A DNA stretch of 33,260 nt from CAZMCC01 sp964564695 (GCA_964564695.1 CAZMCC010000041.1:1-33260); one strand, 5' to 3'. Shown: positions 7,396-15,689, counted from the stretch's first letter. Notes: generated from the sequence alone by a model not told the origin. Program-made: numbers and translations.

Positions 7396-9495
7396 ATGAA
7401 AGAGTCGAACTGCCCTCGTTCCCGGGCGCACGCCGTTGTGGTCGCGGCCGGCACGGTCGTCGCCCTATCGATCGGCTGCGTGAACGCGGCGCGGGCCGAC
7501 GAGCTGCAGAACCGGTCGGTGCGCGGGCTGGACTCGCAGCTCTATTCCCGCGGCTTCGGCGGCTACATCGGCACGGGTGTCCTCGTGGGCCTGCTCGAGG
7601 CAGAGAACGCCATTCCCAACTACAACCTCAATAGCGTGCTGCAGATCGGCTCGCTGATGCCGCTGGGGAACCGGTACCTCCCGCGGGAGCGGTTCAGAAC
7701 GCTGGCGCAGGGCGGCTTCTTCGGCGCCGACGACACGGTGGGGAACCACGCGTCGACGGTCGCGGGGTGCATCGTCTCGAGCCACGAGCAGCACTACGGC
7801 GTGGCGCGCGGCGCCGACCTGCTCGCGGCGGGGTTCGAGTTCCACAACACCGACAACTTCGACGTCGACATCGGCCAGTCGACGGGGCAGGCGATCCACA
7901 ACACACAGGGGATGGCGCTGCAGGGGACGCGGGTCATCAACCAGAGCTGGGGAATCATCCAGGCGCGCCCGAACCCCGCGGCGCCGCCGAAGCCGCCGGC
8001 GCCCCCGCCGCCGCAGTTCATCAATCCGAGCAACAACGGGCGCGGGGTGCTCTCGCGGTTCACGGACTGGGCGACGCGGACCAAGCCGGGCGAGAAGATC
8101 AGCGACATGCTCATCGTGGTGGCCGGGAACGAGGGCGACGCGCCCGGCGGGTTCAACGACTACGGGTCGCCCTCGGACGCGTACAACGTGCTGAACGTGG
8201 GGGCGACGGGGCAGTTCAGTGCGTTCGACGGCCTCGGGTACGACTCGGCGGCGAAGTACAACCTCTCGAACGAGACGGCTGACAAGAGCCCGATCACCCA
8301 TCGAGGCCGCTTCAACACGCACATGGTCGCTCCCGGCGGCGACCCGCGCCCGGCGATCGGCCCGCTGGGCACGGTGGGCGACCCCACCGGCTCGGGCCAG
8401 TTTTTCGGCACGTCCGGCGGGCAGGTCACGTTCGTCGAGGTTGACGCGGCGCACGACCCGATCGTGCGCAAATACCAGAGCGACGATCGTGCAGGCATCC
8501 TGGGCCTCACGGGCACGGGGCTCATCAATCAGGGCGGCCTCATGTGGGAGACCGATCCCGACGGGCCCATCGCGCCCCCCGAGGACAACCCCGGGATCGG
8601 TCTGCGCTTCGGCGTCCTGCCCCAGTACTCCCTGAGCAACGAGGACGAGCATCAGACCTACGGGACGGCCGGGACGAGCTTCGCGGCGCCGCTGGTGTCC
8701 GGGGCGGCGGCAAACCTCGTGCAGTACGGGACCGCCAACGGCGAGAACCTCGATCACCGGGTGCTCAAGGCCGTGCTGATGAACGGCGCCACGAAGCGCA
8801 CCTACGACGGCGCCGAGCTGCTCAGGCACGCGACCGGCCCCGGCACCTGGACCAACGCCATCAGCGTCGAGGACGACTGGAAGAAGCCCGACCTCATCCG
8901 CGGCGGCGAGGTGCCGCTGCAGGTCGGGCTCGACGAGGAGCTGGGGACGGGGCAGCTCGACATGCTCGGGTCGTTCGTCAACTACAGCGCCGGCGAGCAG
9001 GGACCGGGCGAGGTGAAGAACACGGGGTACGACCTGAACTGGGTCGAGGCGCTCACGATCAACACCTACGAGTTCACGACATTCGGCGGCGAGTTCCGGG
9101 CCACGCTCGTGTGGGACCGGATCGTGGACCTCAAGGACGCGAACGGGAACGGGCAGTGGGACTTCGACGACGACAGCGGTGACAAGAACCTGACCCCGGG
9201 CGAGGCCTGGGAGTCGCTCGACATCACCGACCTCACGGACCTCGACCTTGAGCTCTACCTGATCGACCCGGTGCTGGGCCCGCTGCTGGTGGACCTGTCG
9301 ACCAGCGACATCGACAACGCCGAACACATCTGGGCGCCGTTCATCCCCGCGGGGCAGTACGAGCTGCTTGTGCTGAACCAGGACTTTGACGCGCAGGAAT
9401 ACGCCGTGGCGTGGATGGTGCCGGCGCCGGGCGCGGTTGTCCTGCTGGCGATGGCGGGTGCTGGAGCGGCGCGCCGGCGCCGGCGGGGCGGCTGA
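7396..9495 (+). CDS. Second secreted subtilisin-like (S8) peptidase-domain protein with a C-terminal sorting tail
   Basis: 699 residues from ATG 7396, after a GAGGAG ribosome-binding site. It is clearly a paralogue of the upstream gene, sharing for example GLDSQLYSRGFGGYIG, FNTHMVAPGGDP and ELGTGQLDML. The signal peptide ends near ARAD (residue 35). His118 (NHASTVAG), Asn245 (VAGNEG) and Ser428 (GTSFAAPLVSG) are present. The Asp position is again Glu (VGLLEAE, Glu68). A Pro-rich insert (APPKPPAPPPPQ) lies near residue 200. The acidic repeat region is much shorter than in the upstream copy, with one DANGNGQWDFDDD-type loop. The C-terminus reads VPAPGAVVLLAMAGAGAARR plus further Arg, a PEP-CTERM-like tail. 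Secretion and surface anchoring are likely; proteolytic activity is uncertain. Confidence 0.9.
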   Translation: MKESNCPRSRAHAVVVAAGTVVALSIGCVNAARADELQNRSVRGLDSQLYSRGFGGYIGTGVLVGLLEAENAIPNYNLNSVLQIGSLMPLGNRYLPRERFRTLAQGGFFGADDTVGNHASTVAGCIVSSHEQHYGVARGADLLAAGFEFHNTDNFDVDIGQSTGQAIHNTQGMALQGTRVINQSWGIIQARPNPAAPPKPPAPPPPQFINPSNNGRGVLSRFTDWATRTKPGEKISDMLIVVAGNEGDAPGGFNDYGSPSDAYNVLNVGATGQFSAFDGLGYDSAAKYNLSNETADKSPITHRGRFNTHMVAPGGDPRPAIGPLGTVGDPTGSGQFFGTSGGQVTFVEVDAAHDPIVRKYQSDDRAGILGLTGTGLINQGGLMWETDPDGPIAPPEDNPGIGLRFGVLPQYSLSNEDEHQTYGTAGTSFAAPLVSGAAANLVQYGTANGENLDHRVLKAVLMNGATKRTYDGAELLRHATGPGTWTNAISVEDDWKKPDLIRGGEVPLQVGLDEELGTGQLDMLGSFVNYSAGEQGPGEVKNTGYDLNWVEALTINTYEFTTFGGEFRATLVWDRIVDLKDANGNGQWDFDDDSGDKNLTPGEAWESLDITDLTDLDLELYLIDPVLGPLLVDLSTSDIDNAEHIWAPFIPAGQYELLVLNQDFDAQEYAVAWMVPAPGAVVLLAMAGAGAARRRRRGG

Positions 9496-9520
9496 GCGGC
9501 CGAACGCGGGAAAGAGAAAG

Positions 9521-9549
9521 GAGCCCCTGACCTCCCGGTACAGGGGCTC
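9521..9549. terminator. Bidirectional terminator between convergent genes
   Basis: A perfect 9-bp stem, GAGCCCCTG (9521-9529) pairing with CAGGGGCTC (9541-9549), has an 11-base loop. It lies between the stops of the second subtilisin-like gene (+) and the TIGR03118 gene (-). Read on the minus strand it is followed by a T-rich stretch (CTTTCTCTTT), which supports function mainly for the minus-strand gene. Confidence 0.75.
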
Positions 9550-9578
9550 TTCGCGTACGCGCCGTGCTGAAGAAGTTA

Positions 9579-10739
9579 TCAGCGGGCGCGGCGGCGCCGC
9601 CCGAGCCCAAGGGCAGCAACCGTTGTGAGGACGGCCGCGCCTCCGGGCGCGGGCACGTCGATTCGTCCGTACAGGCCGTCGAGCTCGCCGTTGGGCCCGG
9701 CGGCGAAGAAGAGCGTGTTTCGGGGCTGGAACTGCACGTTGTTGCCGAAGGCGAAGCCCCACAGGCCGTCGACGACGATCTCGTCGCCGTTAGCGTCCTC
9801 GAGCGTGCCCAGCAGCGCACCGGTGGCGGAGTCGAAGGCATTGATGCGTCCGTCGCCGAAGTTGCCGACGAGCAGGGCGTTGCTGAAGATGCCGAAGTCG
9901 TTGGGGGCGATGGCCATGCCCCAGGGTGCGTTGAGCGCGCCGCCGGTGACGAGACGCTGCTGGAAGGAGCCGTCGGTGTTGAAGACGTTGACGATGCCGT
10001 TGCCGGCGCCGATGACCTCTTCTTCGCCCGAGGCGTCCTGCAGCCCGTAGGTGACGTAGACGCTCCCGCCTATGGCGCTCACGTTGAAGGGCGCATAGCC
10101 CGCGGGCAGGGCGGGGTCGACGAAGGCCCCCGCGAGCAGATTGAACGCGCCGTCGAAGGTGTCGACGCGCCCGTTGTGGAAGTCGGCGGCGTAGAGGCGG
10201 TTGCCGGCCCCCGTGCTGGCGATGCCCAGGCCCTTGTAGCTCGCACCATCGGCCGAGCGGTCCACGGCGGTGAACGCGCGCGTCGAAGGCGGCGGCGGCG
10301 GGACGGCCGGCGCCCAGCCCGCGATGGTGCCCTGCTCGGTGGCGAAGATGAAGCGGGCCGGACCGGAGGCGACGCCGTTGGTCACGACGAAGTCGCTCGA
10401 GCCGGAGAAGACGATGCCGGTGGGCTCGCCCACGGGCGTGGGGGGGCCGCCCGGGCCGGGCACGTCGACCACCAGCGGGTTGGGCTGGCCCTGGCCGTTG
10501 TAGAGCGTGGACTTGCCGGTGGCTTCGGCCGACACCCACACGACACCGGCGGGGTTGAAGGCGACGCCCCAGGCGTTGCGCAGGTTGGGATCGGTGAAGG
10601 ACCCCACTCCGGGGACATTGGAGACGAGGTTGCGTCGCGCGTACTGCGCGTTGGCGGTGCCGGCGCCGGCGAGCAGAGCCGCGGCGGCGAGTGTCGCGCC
10701 GAGGGTGAAGGTCCGATGTGTGGAAACGCGTGCGTGCAT
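9579..10739 (-). CDS. Exported TIGR03118-family beta-propeller-like protein with a C-terminal sorting tail
   Basis: 386 residues from ATG 10739, preceded by GGGAGGAAC; longer in-frame starts would hide the signal peptide (TLGATLAAAALLAGAGTANA). Family landmarks are NLVSNVPGVGSFTDPNLRNA, then TLYNGQG, PTGIVFSGSSDF, FIFATEQGTIAGW, YKGLGI, LYAADFHNGRVDTFD, PAGYAPFNVSAIGGSVYVTY and NAPWGMAIAP. Members of this family are secreted, with repeats suggestive of a beta-propeller; their function is not known. The end (VPAPGGAAVL, a hydrophobic stretch, then RRRR) is the same type of sorting tail as in the two neighbouring subtilisin-like proteins. The gene is monocistronic and convergent with the second of these. 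Confidence 0.88.
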   Translation of the reverse strand: MHARVSTHRTFTLGATLAAAALLAGAGTANAQYARRNLVSNVPGVGSFTDPNLRNAWGVAFNPAGVVWVSAEATGKSTLYNGQGQPNPLVVDVPGPGGPPTPVGEPTGIVFSGSSDFVVTNGVASGPARFIFATEQGTIAGWAPAVPPPPPSTRAFTAVDRSADGASYKGLGIASTGAGNRLYAADFHNGRVDTFDGAFNLLAGAFVDPALPAGYAPFNVSAIGGSVYVTYGLQDASGEEEVIGAGNGIVNVFNTDGSFQQRLVTGGALNAPWGMAIAPNDFGIFSNALLVGNFGDGRINAFDSATGALLGTLEDANGDEIVVDGLWGFAFGNNVQFQPRNTLFFAAGPNGELDGLYGRIDVPAPGGAAVLTTVAALGLGRRRRAR

Positions 10740-10932
10740 GGTTCCTCCCGTGCGCCGCCCGTGGGCGTGTGTGAGCGTTCCGACCGCGCGCACGGCGGCC
10801 CGTGGCGGGCCGTCCGTGTACGAACAGTCAAGCTGGCGGGCTGAAGGAGAAATGTCATCACGCCCGCGCGTGCTTGCGAGGTGATGAGAGATTCACGCTG
10901 CGTTTATGCTGGTTGAAGCGGCGCGGCCGGCG

Positions 10933-11688
10933 TCACTTCGTGGCCGGCGAGATCGTCGGCACGACGCGCGGGGCGTCGAACGGCGAGACCTCAATGACCC
11001 CGACGCTGCCGATCTTCGCCGGGAACGCGGTGAGGCCGTCGCCGAGCTTCACCGGCTTCGTGTCGTTCTCGAGGATGGCCCGATCGAGGAACACGATGAC
11101 GCCGCGCCCCTCGACCTTGGCGATCAGGACGCCCGTGTAGGGGGAGAACGTGTGCGCCGTGTTCCACCCGACGAGTTCGAGGCCGGGGACGCCGAGCTGC
11201 GGCGTGAGGGCCTCGCCGATGTTCTCGCCGGTCCACTTCGCGAACTGCTCGGGAGTGGTGCAGACCTCCTGGGGCTTGAAGCTCACGGCCTCGATGCTGC
11301 GGTACAGATCGCGGGCCTTGGAGCCCCATTCGGGGCCGCCGCCCGACAGGCTGATGCCGATGGTGATCCCGGCCAGCACGAGGCACGCGGCCACAAGCAG
11401 CAGCGCGGTCTTGCTCGAACGCGAGCCGCGCCCCTTGGCGCCGGAGATCGGGATCGACGCCGCGGGCGGCTGAGCGAAAAACACCTTGAGACGGGCGTTG
11501 ACCTGTTCGAGGCTGTCGGCGTCGGCGCGGACGGCGTCGTCGCGCTCCATGGCACGGGCGAGTCGGGTGCGCCCGTCGGCGTCGAGCGTGGAGTCCGCGA
11601 GACGGTCGACGAGGTCGCGAACGTCGGCGCCCGGATCAGACGGGGGGGTGGGGGGATTAAGGGGGTCTTGGGGGTTGGAGGTGCTCAT
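10933..11688 (-). CDS. Putative membrane-anchored anti-sigma factor
   Basis: 251 residues. ATG 11688 overlaps the stop of the ECF sigma gene (ATGA) and has a strong GGAGG site. An Asn/Pro-rich start is followed by a cytoplasmic helical segment (VRDLVDRLADSTLDADGRTR then LARAMERDDAVRADADSL), which resembles the short zinc-less sigma-binding domains of planctomycete anti-sigma proteins. One membrane helix spans about residues 94-114 (TALLLVAACLVLAGITIGIS). The outer domain of about 135 residues is mixed alpha/beta, ending in strands such as TGVLIAKVEGRGVIVFLDRA. No zinc motif or known sensor fold is recognised. The assignment comes from translational coupling to the sigma gene and from topology. 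Confidence 0.78.
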   Translation of the reverse strand: MSTSNPQDPLNPPTPPSDPGADVRDLVDRLADSTLDADGRTRLARAMERDDAVRADADSLEQVNARLKVFFAQPPAASIPISGAKGRGSRSSKTALLLVAACLVLAGITIGISLSGGGPEWGSKARDLYRSIEAVSFKPQEVCTTPEQFAKWTGENIGEALTPQLGVPGLELVGWNTAHTFSPYTGVLIAKVEGRGVIVFLDRAILENDTKPVKLGDGLTAFPAKIGSVGVIEVSPFDAPRVVPTISPATK

Positions 11689-12251
11689 GAAGCGCCTCCA
11701 GTCACGGCGTGACCCTCGTCCTCGCCCAGCAGGTCCCGCAGGCGACGCCGAGCCCGCGAGACGTGGCTCATCGCGGTTCCCTCCGGGATTTCGATGGCGC
11801 GGGAGATCTCCGAGTACGAGAGCCCGCCGACAATGCGGAGCACAAGGCAGATTCGGGCGGTTTCCTCGAGCGTTCCCAGGGCGCGGGAGAGGGCGCTGTC
11901 GGGGAGGCTCATCTCACCGTTGGCGCCGTCACCGGTGCTCGAGGGGCGCTGCGCGAGCGAGCGCAGGACCCCGGTCCGCCGGCGGTGGCGGCGGGAGGAG
12001 TTCAAAGCGAGATTGCGGACAATGCGGCTCATCCAGGCTTCGATGCTCGTGCCCCTGCGAAAGTCCCCCAGCTTGCCCAGCGCGACGACGGTCGCTTCCT
12101 GAACAATGTCGTCCGCCTCGGCGGGATTGCAACTGACAGCTCCGGCGATGAGCGCCAGGCGGGGTCGCAGCGACTGGAGTGACGCGGCGAACTCGGCCTC
12201 GCTCAGTGGGCGGGTGTCTGGCTGCGCTCCTGTTATCGGCTCGCTGCTCAT
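11685..12251 (-). CDS. RNA polymerase sigma factor, ECF (sigma-70 family)
   Basis: 188 residues from ATG 12251 with GGAGAC upstream. Region 2 shows LRPRLALIAGAVSCNPAEAD, then DIVQEATVVALGKLGDFRRG and SIEAWMSRIVRNLALNSSRR. Region 4 shows LEETARICLVLRIVGGLSYS, then EISRAIEIPEGTAMSHVSRA followed by RRRLRDLL. Size and order match ECF sigma factors. The stop overlaps the start of the downstream membrane protein by four bases, as in coupled sigma/anti-sigma pairs. It is a separate system from the sigma factors at 3718-4356 and 13752-14381, with clearly different sequence. Confidence 0.92.
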   Translation of the reverse strand: MSSEPITGAQPDTRPLSEAEFAASLQSLRPRLALIAGAVSCNPAEADDIVQEATVVALGKLGDFRRGTSIEAWMSRIVRNLALNSSRRHRRRTGVLRSLAQRPSSTGDGANGEMSLPDSALSRALGTLEETARICLVLRIVGGLSYSEISRAIEIPEGTAMSHVSRARRRLRDLLGEDEGHAVTGGAS

Positions 12252-12351
12252 GTCTCCGGCGTCCGTTGGACAGGAATCTGGCGGGGGAGTTTACCCGGGG
12301 ACAAGGGCAGCTTCGCGGGGTGGGGGGGAGGGGTTCCCGGGGAGAAGGAGA

Positions 12352-12378
12352 TCTCCCTCCGCGCGGCGCGGAGGGAGA
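12352..12378 (-). terminator. Terminator-like hairpin downstream of the HpnH-type gene
   Basis: A perfect 12-bp stem, TCTCCCTCCGCG (12352-12363) pairing with 12367-12378, has a 3-base loop. On the minus strand it is followed by TCTCCTTCTCC. It lies 62 bp after the stop of the radical SAM gene and before the ECF sigma gene start, in an otherwise featureless gap of about 190 bp. Confidence 0.65.
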
Positions 12379-12440
12379 CCGGTCGCAGCGGCGTTCAGCC
12401 GATGCGACCAGAGGGAGGCGGTTGGGGAGCTCGGCGCGTT

Positions 12441-13589
12441 TCAGTTCACCCGCGCCACTTCACTGCCCTGCGGACGCGCAACCTTCGACTCAATCCCGAG
12501 TTGCACCAGCGGCCCGTGCGGCTTGCCCGACTCCACCTTGAGCCGCTCGGCCGCCACCGGGTCGTCATAGCGGGAGAAGACCATCGCCTTCACCGTGGCG
12601 AACATGCCGCCGATGCCGGAGAACGTGTGGTCGACGGCCGTCGGCTCGTAGCCGCAATGCACCATGCACTGCTGGCACGCGAGGTTGCCGCTGGCCCGCC
12701 CGTAGTTCTCCCACGCGGTGTCTTCCATCAGCTCTTTGAACGTGTCGACGTAGCCGTCCTGCAGCAGGTAGCACGGCTTCTGCCACCCGAAGATGCAGTA
12801 CGTCGGCAGCCCCCAGGGCGTGCACTCGTAGTCGCGCTTGCCCATGAGGTACTCGAGGAACAGCGGCGATGCGTTGAAGCGCCAGTGCTTCTTGCGGTTG
12901 GAGAGGACCATCTTGAAGAAGTCGAAGGTGCTCTCACGCTGACGCATGAACGCCTTCTGGTCCGGGGCCTTGGGGTACGCGTAGCCGGGGCTGAGCATGC
13001 ACCCCTCGACGCCCAGGGCCATCATCTCGTCCATGAACGCGCGGGTGGAGTTCGGGTCGGCGCCCTCGAACAGCGTCGTGTTCGTCGTGACGCGGAAGCC
13101 CTTCTCGACCGCGTACCTGATCGCCTCGACGGCGGTCTTGTACGTCCCCTCGCGGCACACCGCGAAATCGTGGTGCTCTTCCTGGCCGTCCATGTGGACG
13201 GAGAAGGTCAGCTTCTTGTCGGGCGTGAAGACACCCTCTTCGAGGCGCTGCTTGAGGAGCAGCGCGTTGGTGCAGACGTAGACGTACTTCCCGCGGGCCA
13301 TGAGGCCCTCGACGATCTCCTTGATCTGCGGGTGGAGCATCGGCTCGCCGCCGGGGATGGCGACGACGGGGGTGCCGCACTCCTCGGCCGCGGCCCAGCA
13401 CTGCTCGGGCGTGAGCTGGCGCTTGAGGATGTGGGGGGGGTACTGGATCTTCCCGCACCCGGCGCAGGCCAGGTTGCAGCGGAAGAGCGGCTCGAGCTGG
13501 AGCACCAGCGGGTAGCGTTTCCGCCCCCGGAGCTTCTGTCCGAGAACGTACGTTGCGACGGCCCACATCTGCGAAATCGGAACGCCCAT
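12441..13589 (-). CDS. hpnH: HpnH-type radical SAM protein (adenosyl-hopene transferase)
   Basis: 382 residues. ATG 13589 (MGVPISQMWAVATYVLGQKL) has CAGGAGCAGG upstream; the frame continues much further upstream but overlaps the divergent sigma gene and has no family support. Cys38, Cys42 and Cys45 in CNLACAGC form the CxxxCxxC motif binding the 4Fe-4S cluster, followed by GKIQYP as in HpnH. AIPGGEPMLHPQI is the SAM-contacting GGEP segment. More Cys residues occur late (CQQCMVHCGYEP), where family members carry a conserved cluster. HpnH attaches the 5'-deoxyadenosyl group of SAM to diploptene, the first step to C35 hopanoids (known from the family). No other hopanoid gene lies in the window. 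Family assignment is confident; the substrate is taken from the family. Confidence 0.9.
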   Translation of the reverse strand: MGVPISQMWAVATYVLGQKLRGRKRYPLVLQLEPLFRCNLACAGCGKIQYPPHILKRQLTPEQCWAAAEECGTPVVAIPGGEPMLHPQIKEIVEGLMARGKYVYVCTNALLLKQRLEEGVFTPDKKLTFSVHMDGQEEHHDFAVCREGTYKTAVEAIRYAVEKGFRVTTNTTLFEGADPNSTRAFMDEMMALGVEGCMLSPGYAYPKAPDQKAFMRQRESTFDFFKMVLSNRKKHWRFNASPLFLEYLMGKRDYECTPWGLPTYCIFGWQKPCYLLQDGYVDTFKELMEDTAWENYGRASGNLACQQCMVHCGYEPTAVDHTFSGIGGMFATVKAMVFSRYDDPVAAERLKVESGKPHGPLVQLGIESKVARPQGSEVARVN

Positions 13590-13751
13590 TCCTGCTCCTG
13601 ACAAACCACCGGCTGCGTGCGGGGCCGGCACCTTCCCCCGCGCGGGGAGGGTGGGCCCGGAAGCGGTACGAACTCCGACCGCACGCCGATCGTACCGCCG
13701 CGACTCCCCCGACGCCCCCCCCCGAACGGCTCTCGCTACCATCACCCTCAC

Positions 13752-14381
13752 ATGGCCCCCCCAGAGACCCGGACCGACGAGCAGTTGATCGCCGCGTACC
13801 GCGAGGGCGAGGCCGGTGCGTTCCCGGTCCTGGTGGAGCGTCACCACGACGACCTGATCCGGTTCCTGATGCGACTGACCGGTAACCGCGCGCTCGCCGA
13901 GGACGCATTCCAGGAGTCGTTTCTCCAGGTTCACCTCTCCGCCGGCACATTCGATGCGACCCGGCGTTTCAAGCCGTGGCTTTTTACGATCGCGGCGAAC
14001 AAGGCCCGGGACGCCCTGCGTAGGAGCAACCGGCGGAAAGCACTCGATCTTTCCGCTCCGGTCGGCGGCGGCTCGGGGGGAGCAAACGGCTCGGACGGGG
14101 AAGCAAGGACCTACATCGACCTGATGGAGATGCCTTCGCTCCCGCCCGAGGCAGCCCTCGACGATTCGGAACGCGACAAGCTGGTGCAACGGGCCCTGGA
14201 CGAGATGCCCCCTTCGTTACGAGAGATCCTGGTCATGGCCTACTTCCAACGCCTCAGTTACAACCAGCTCGCCGACTCCCTCAATATCCCATTGGGCACC
14301 GTGAAGTCGCGCTTGCACGCGGCCGTCGCCTCGTTCGCCAAGAAGTGGTCGCAGGTCGCGGCCTCGTACACCAAGTCCTGA
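13752..14381 (+). CDS. RNA polymerase sigma factor, ECF (RpoE-like)
   Basis: 209 residues from ATG 13752 (MAPPETRTDEQLIAAYREGE). Region 2 is very clear: FPVLVERHHDDLIRFLMRLT, then NRALAEDAFQESFLQVHLSA and FKPWLFTIAANKARDALRRS. A Gly/Ser/Asn-rich linker separates it from region 4, which reads ALDEMPPSLREILVMAYFQR, then LSYNQLADSLNIPLGTVKSR followed by LHAAVASFAKKW. The adjoining downstream gene (starting 47 bp later) encodes its probable membrane partner. Divergent from the HpnH gene across about 160 bp, so this gap should hold promoters for both. No clear -35/-10 pair was identified there. Confidence 0.94.
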   Translation: MAPPETRTDEQLIAAYREGEAGAFPVLVERHHDDLIRFLMRLTGNRALAEDAFQESFLQVHLSAGTFDATRRFKPWLFTIAANKARDALRRSNRRKALDLSAPVGGGSGGANGSDGEARTYIDLMEMPSLPPEAALDDSERDKLVQRALDEMPPSLREILVMAYFQRLSYNQLADSLNIPLGTVKSRLHAAVASFAKKWSQVAASYTKS

Positions 14382-14428
14382 AACTGCTTTCCCCCCCCAG
14401 TTCCTTTGCCCCCGAGTTCCCTCTCCGC

Positions 14429-15664
14429 ATGGTCAACGACCCGTTCAACGCCGCCGCTTTCGACCCGTCCCGCTCCGACACGCTGAGCCCGGACGACGCC
14501 GCCGCGCTCGACGCGATTTTCGACCGCCAGACCAGTGCAGCCCCTGAGCGCGTCGAAGCGCTCGAGGGGCTGTTGTCGCTCCTGACGCACCGCTCCGAGC
14601 AACGCCCGGACCGGTCGCTCGTCGATGCGACCCTGGCCCGCGTGGCGCGGGCCAGGCGGATGGGTGAGGCCGAGGCCGTGCTCGGCGAAAGTGACGCGGC
14701 GGCGGTCGACGCCCTCGTGGACGCGAAGTTCGATTCCAAGGGCATTCCCGCGGCGCACGCGCAGCGCGGAGCCGCGGCCGCGGCACTGTTGAGCACGCTT
14801 TCGATGGGCCAGCGCCCCGGCGCTTCGCAGCGCGAGGCGCTGATCGCGGCGACGCTGGCAAAGGTCGACAAGAGCGAGGCCGACGCGCAGTCGAAGTACC
14901 GCGTTCTGCCCGAGATCCCGATGCTGCGCCGGCGGTTCCAGGTCGCGGACGTGGTCGGCGTGGCCGCGGCGCTGCTGCTGGGCGTGTCGGTGCTGTGGCC
15001 GATGCTCAACGAGCTCCGTGAGAGCGGGCGCCGGACCGACTGCGGCTCGAACCTCGCGATGGTCGGCGGCGCGTTCTTCTCGTACGCCGGCGACAACGCC
15101 GATTCGCTGCCGATGGCGTCGGCGTCGCTCGCGGGGAACAAGTGGTGGGACGTCGGGACGCAGCCTGAGCGTTCGAACGCCGCGAACCTGTTCACGCTCG
15201 TGCGGACCAACTACGCGGGGCTCGAGCCGCTGGCGTGCTCGTCAAGCCCCTCGGCGTGCCGCACGCAGCAGGCGGTCGCGGCGTCGAAGATGGACTGGCG
15301 CTCGTCGGACGACGTGTCGTACAGCTTCCAGATCCTGTTCGGGCGTGCGGCCCAGGCGCGGATGAGCCAGTCGCCCAGTGCGGTGCTCCTGAGTGACCGG
15401 TCGCCGGTGGTGGTGCGGGCACTTCGGCGCGAGCCGATCGACCCGTTCGCGAACTCGCTGAACCACGCCGAGAAGGGCCAGAATGTCCTTTTGGCGGACC
15501 GATCGGTGGCGTGGACGACGTCGCCGGTGATGGGGTCGGGGGACAACATCTGGCTGCCCCGGTCGATCGAGGTGCTCCTGAACCGGTCCCGGGGCGGGGC
15601 TCAGGCCGAGCCAATCCAGGGCACGGAAACACCCGAATACCAGGACGTGTTCGTCGGGCCGTGA
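14429..15664 (+). CDS. Putative anti-sigma/pseudopilin hybrid membrane protein
   Basis: 411 residues from ATG 14429. The cytoplasmic part (1-165) holds two related helical repeats, each running from an 'AALDAIFD'/'AAVDALVD' segment to 'SLVDATLARVARA'/'ALIAATLAKVDKS'. One membrane helix lies at about 171-192. Directly after it comes RESGRRTDCGSNLAMVGGAF then FSYAGDNADSLPMAS, the arrangement that follows the helix in planctomycete type II pseudopilins (RRxxCxxNLxxIGxAxxxY). Near the end, NHAEKGQNVLLADRSVAW resembles the H-X9-DG motif of those pilin-like proteins, without the Gly. Position after an ECF sigma gene suggests it controls that sigma factor, with the pilin-like head as sensor. This role is inference. 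There is no prepilin leader cleavage site at the N-terminus. Confidence 0.72.
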   Translation: MVNDPFNAAAFDPSRSDTLSPDDAAALDAIFDRQTSAAPERVEALEGLLSLLTHRSEQRPDRSLVDATLARVARARRMGEAEAVLGESDAAAVDALVDAKFDSKGIPAAHAQRGAAAAALLSTLSMGQRPGASQREALIAATLAKVDKSEADAQSKYRVLPEIPMLRRRFQVADVVGVAAALLLGVSVLWPMLNELRESGRRTDCGSNLAMVGGAFFSYAGDNADSLPMASASLAGNKWWDVGTQPERSNAANLFTLVRTNYAGLEPLACSSSPSACRTQQAVAASKMDWRSSDDVSYSFQILFGRAAQARMSQSPSAVLLSDRSPVVVRALRREPIDPFANSLNHAEKGQNVLLADRSVAWTTSPVMGSGDNIWLPRSIEVLLNRSRGGAQAEPIQGTETPEYQDVFVGP

Positions 15665-15673
15665 CTCTGGGCG

Positions 15674-15689
15674 GGAAGCGGACGCTTCC
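15674..15689 (+). terminator. Possible weak terminator hairpin after the sigma/anti-sigma pair
   Basis: A 6-bp stem GGAAGC/GCTTCC with a 4-base loop (GGAC) starts 10 bp after the stop codon. No T-run follows, so this is a weak call. Confidence 0.3.

Noticed and set aside
5116..9762. Very long open frames on the minus strand (5116-7431 and 7465-9762) opposite the two subtilisin-like genes
   Set aside because: They mirror the codon pattern of the plus-strand genes, whose motifs, signal peptides, start sites and terminators are clear. The antisense translations are Arg/Val/Asp-rich with no motif.
10740..10932. Possible promoter with TTGACT on the minus strand upstream of the TIGR03118 gene
   Set aside because: No acceptable -10 hexamer lies at normal spacing, so it was not annotated.
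12441..14189. Extended 582-residue version of the HpnH-type protein
   Set aside because: The extra N-terminal 200 residues overlap the divergent sigma-factor gene and share nothing with the family. The ATG at 13589 has a ribosome-binding site and matches the family start.
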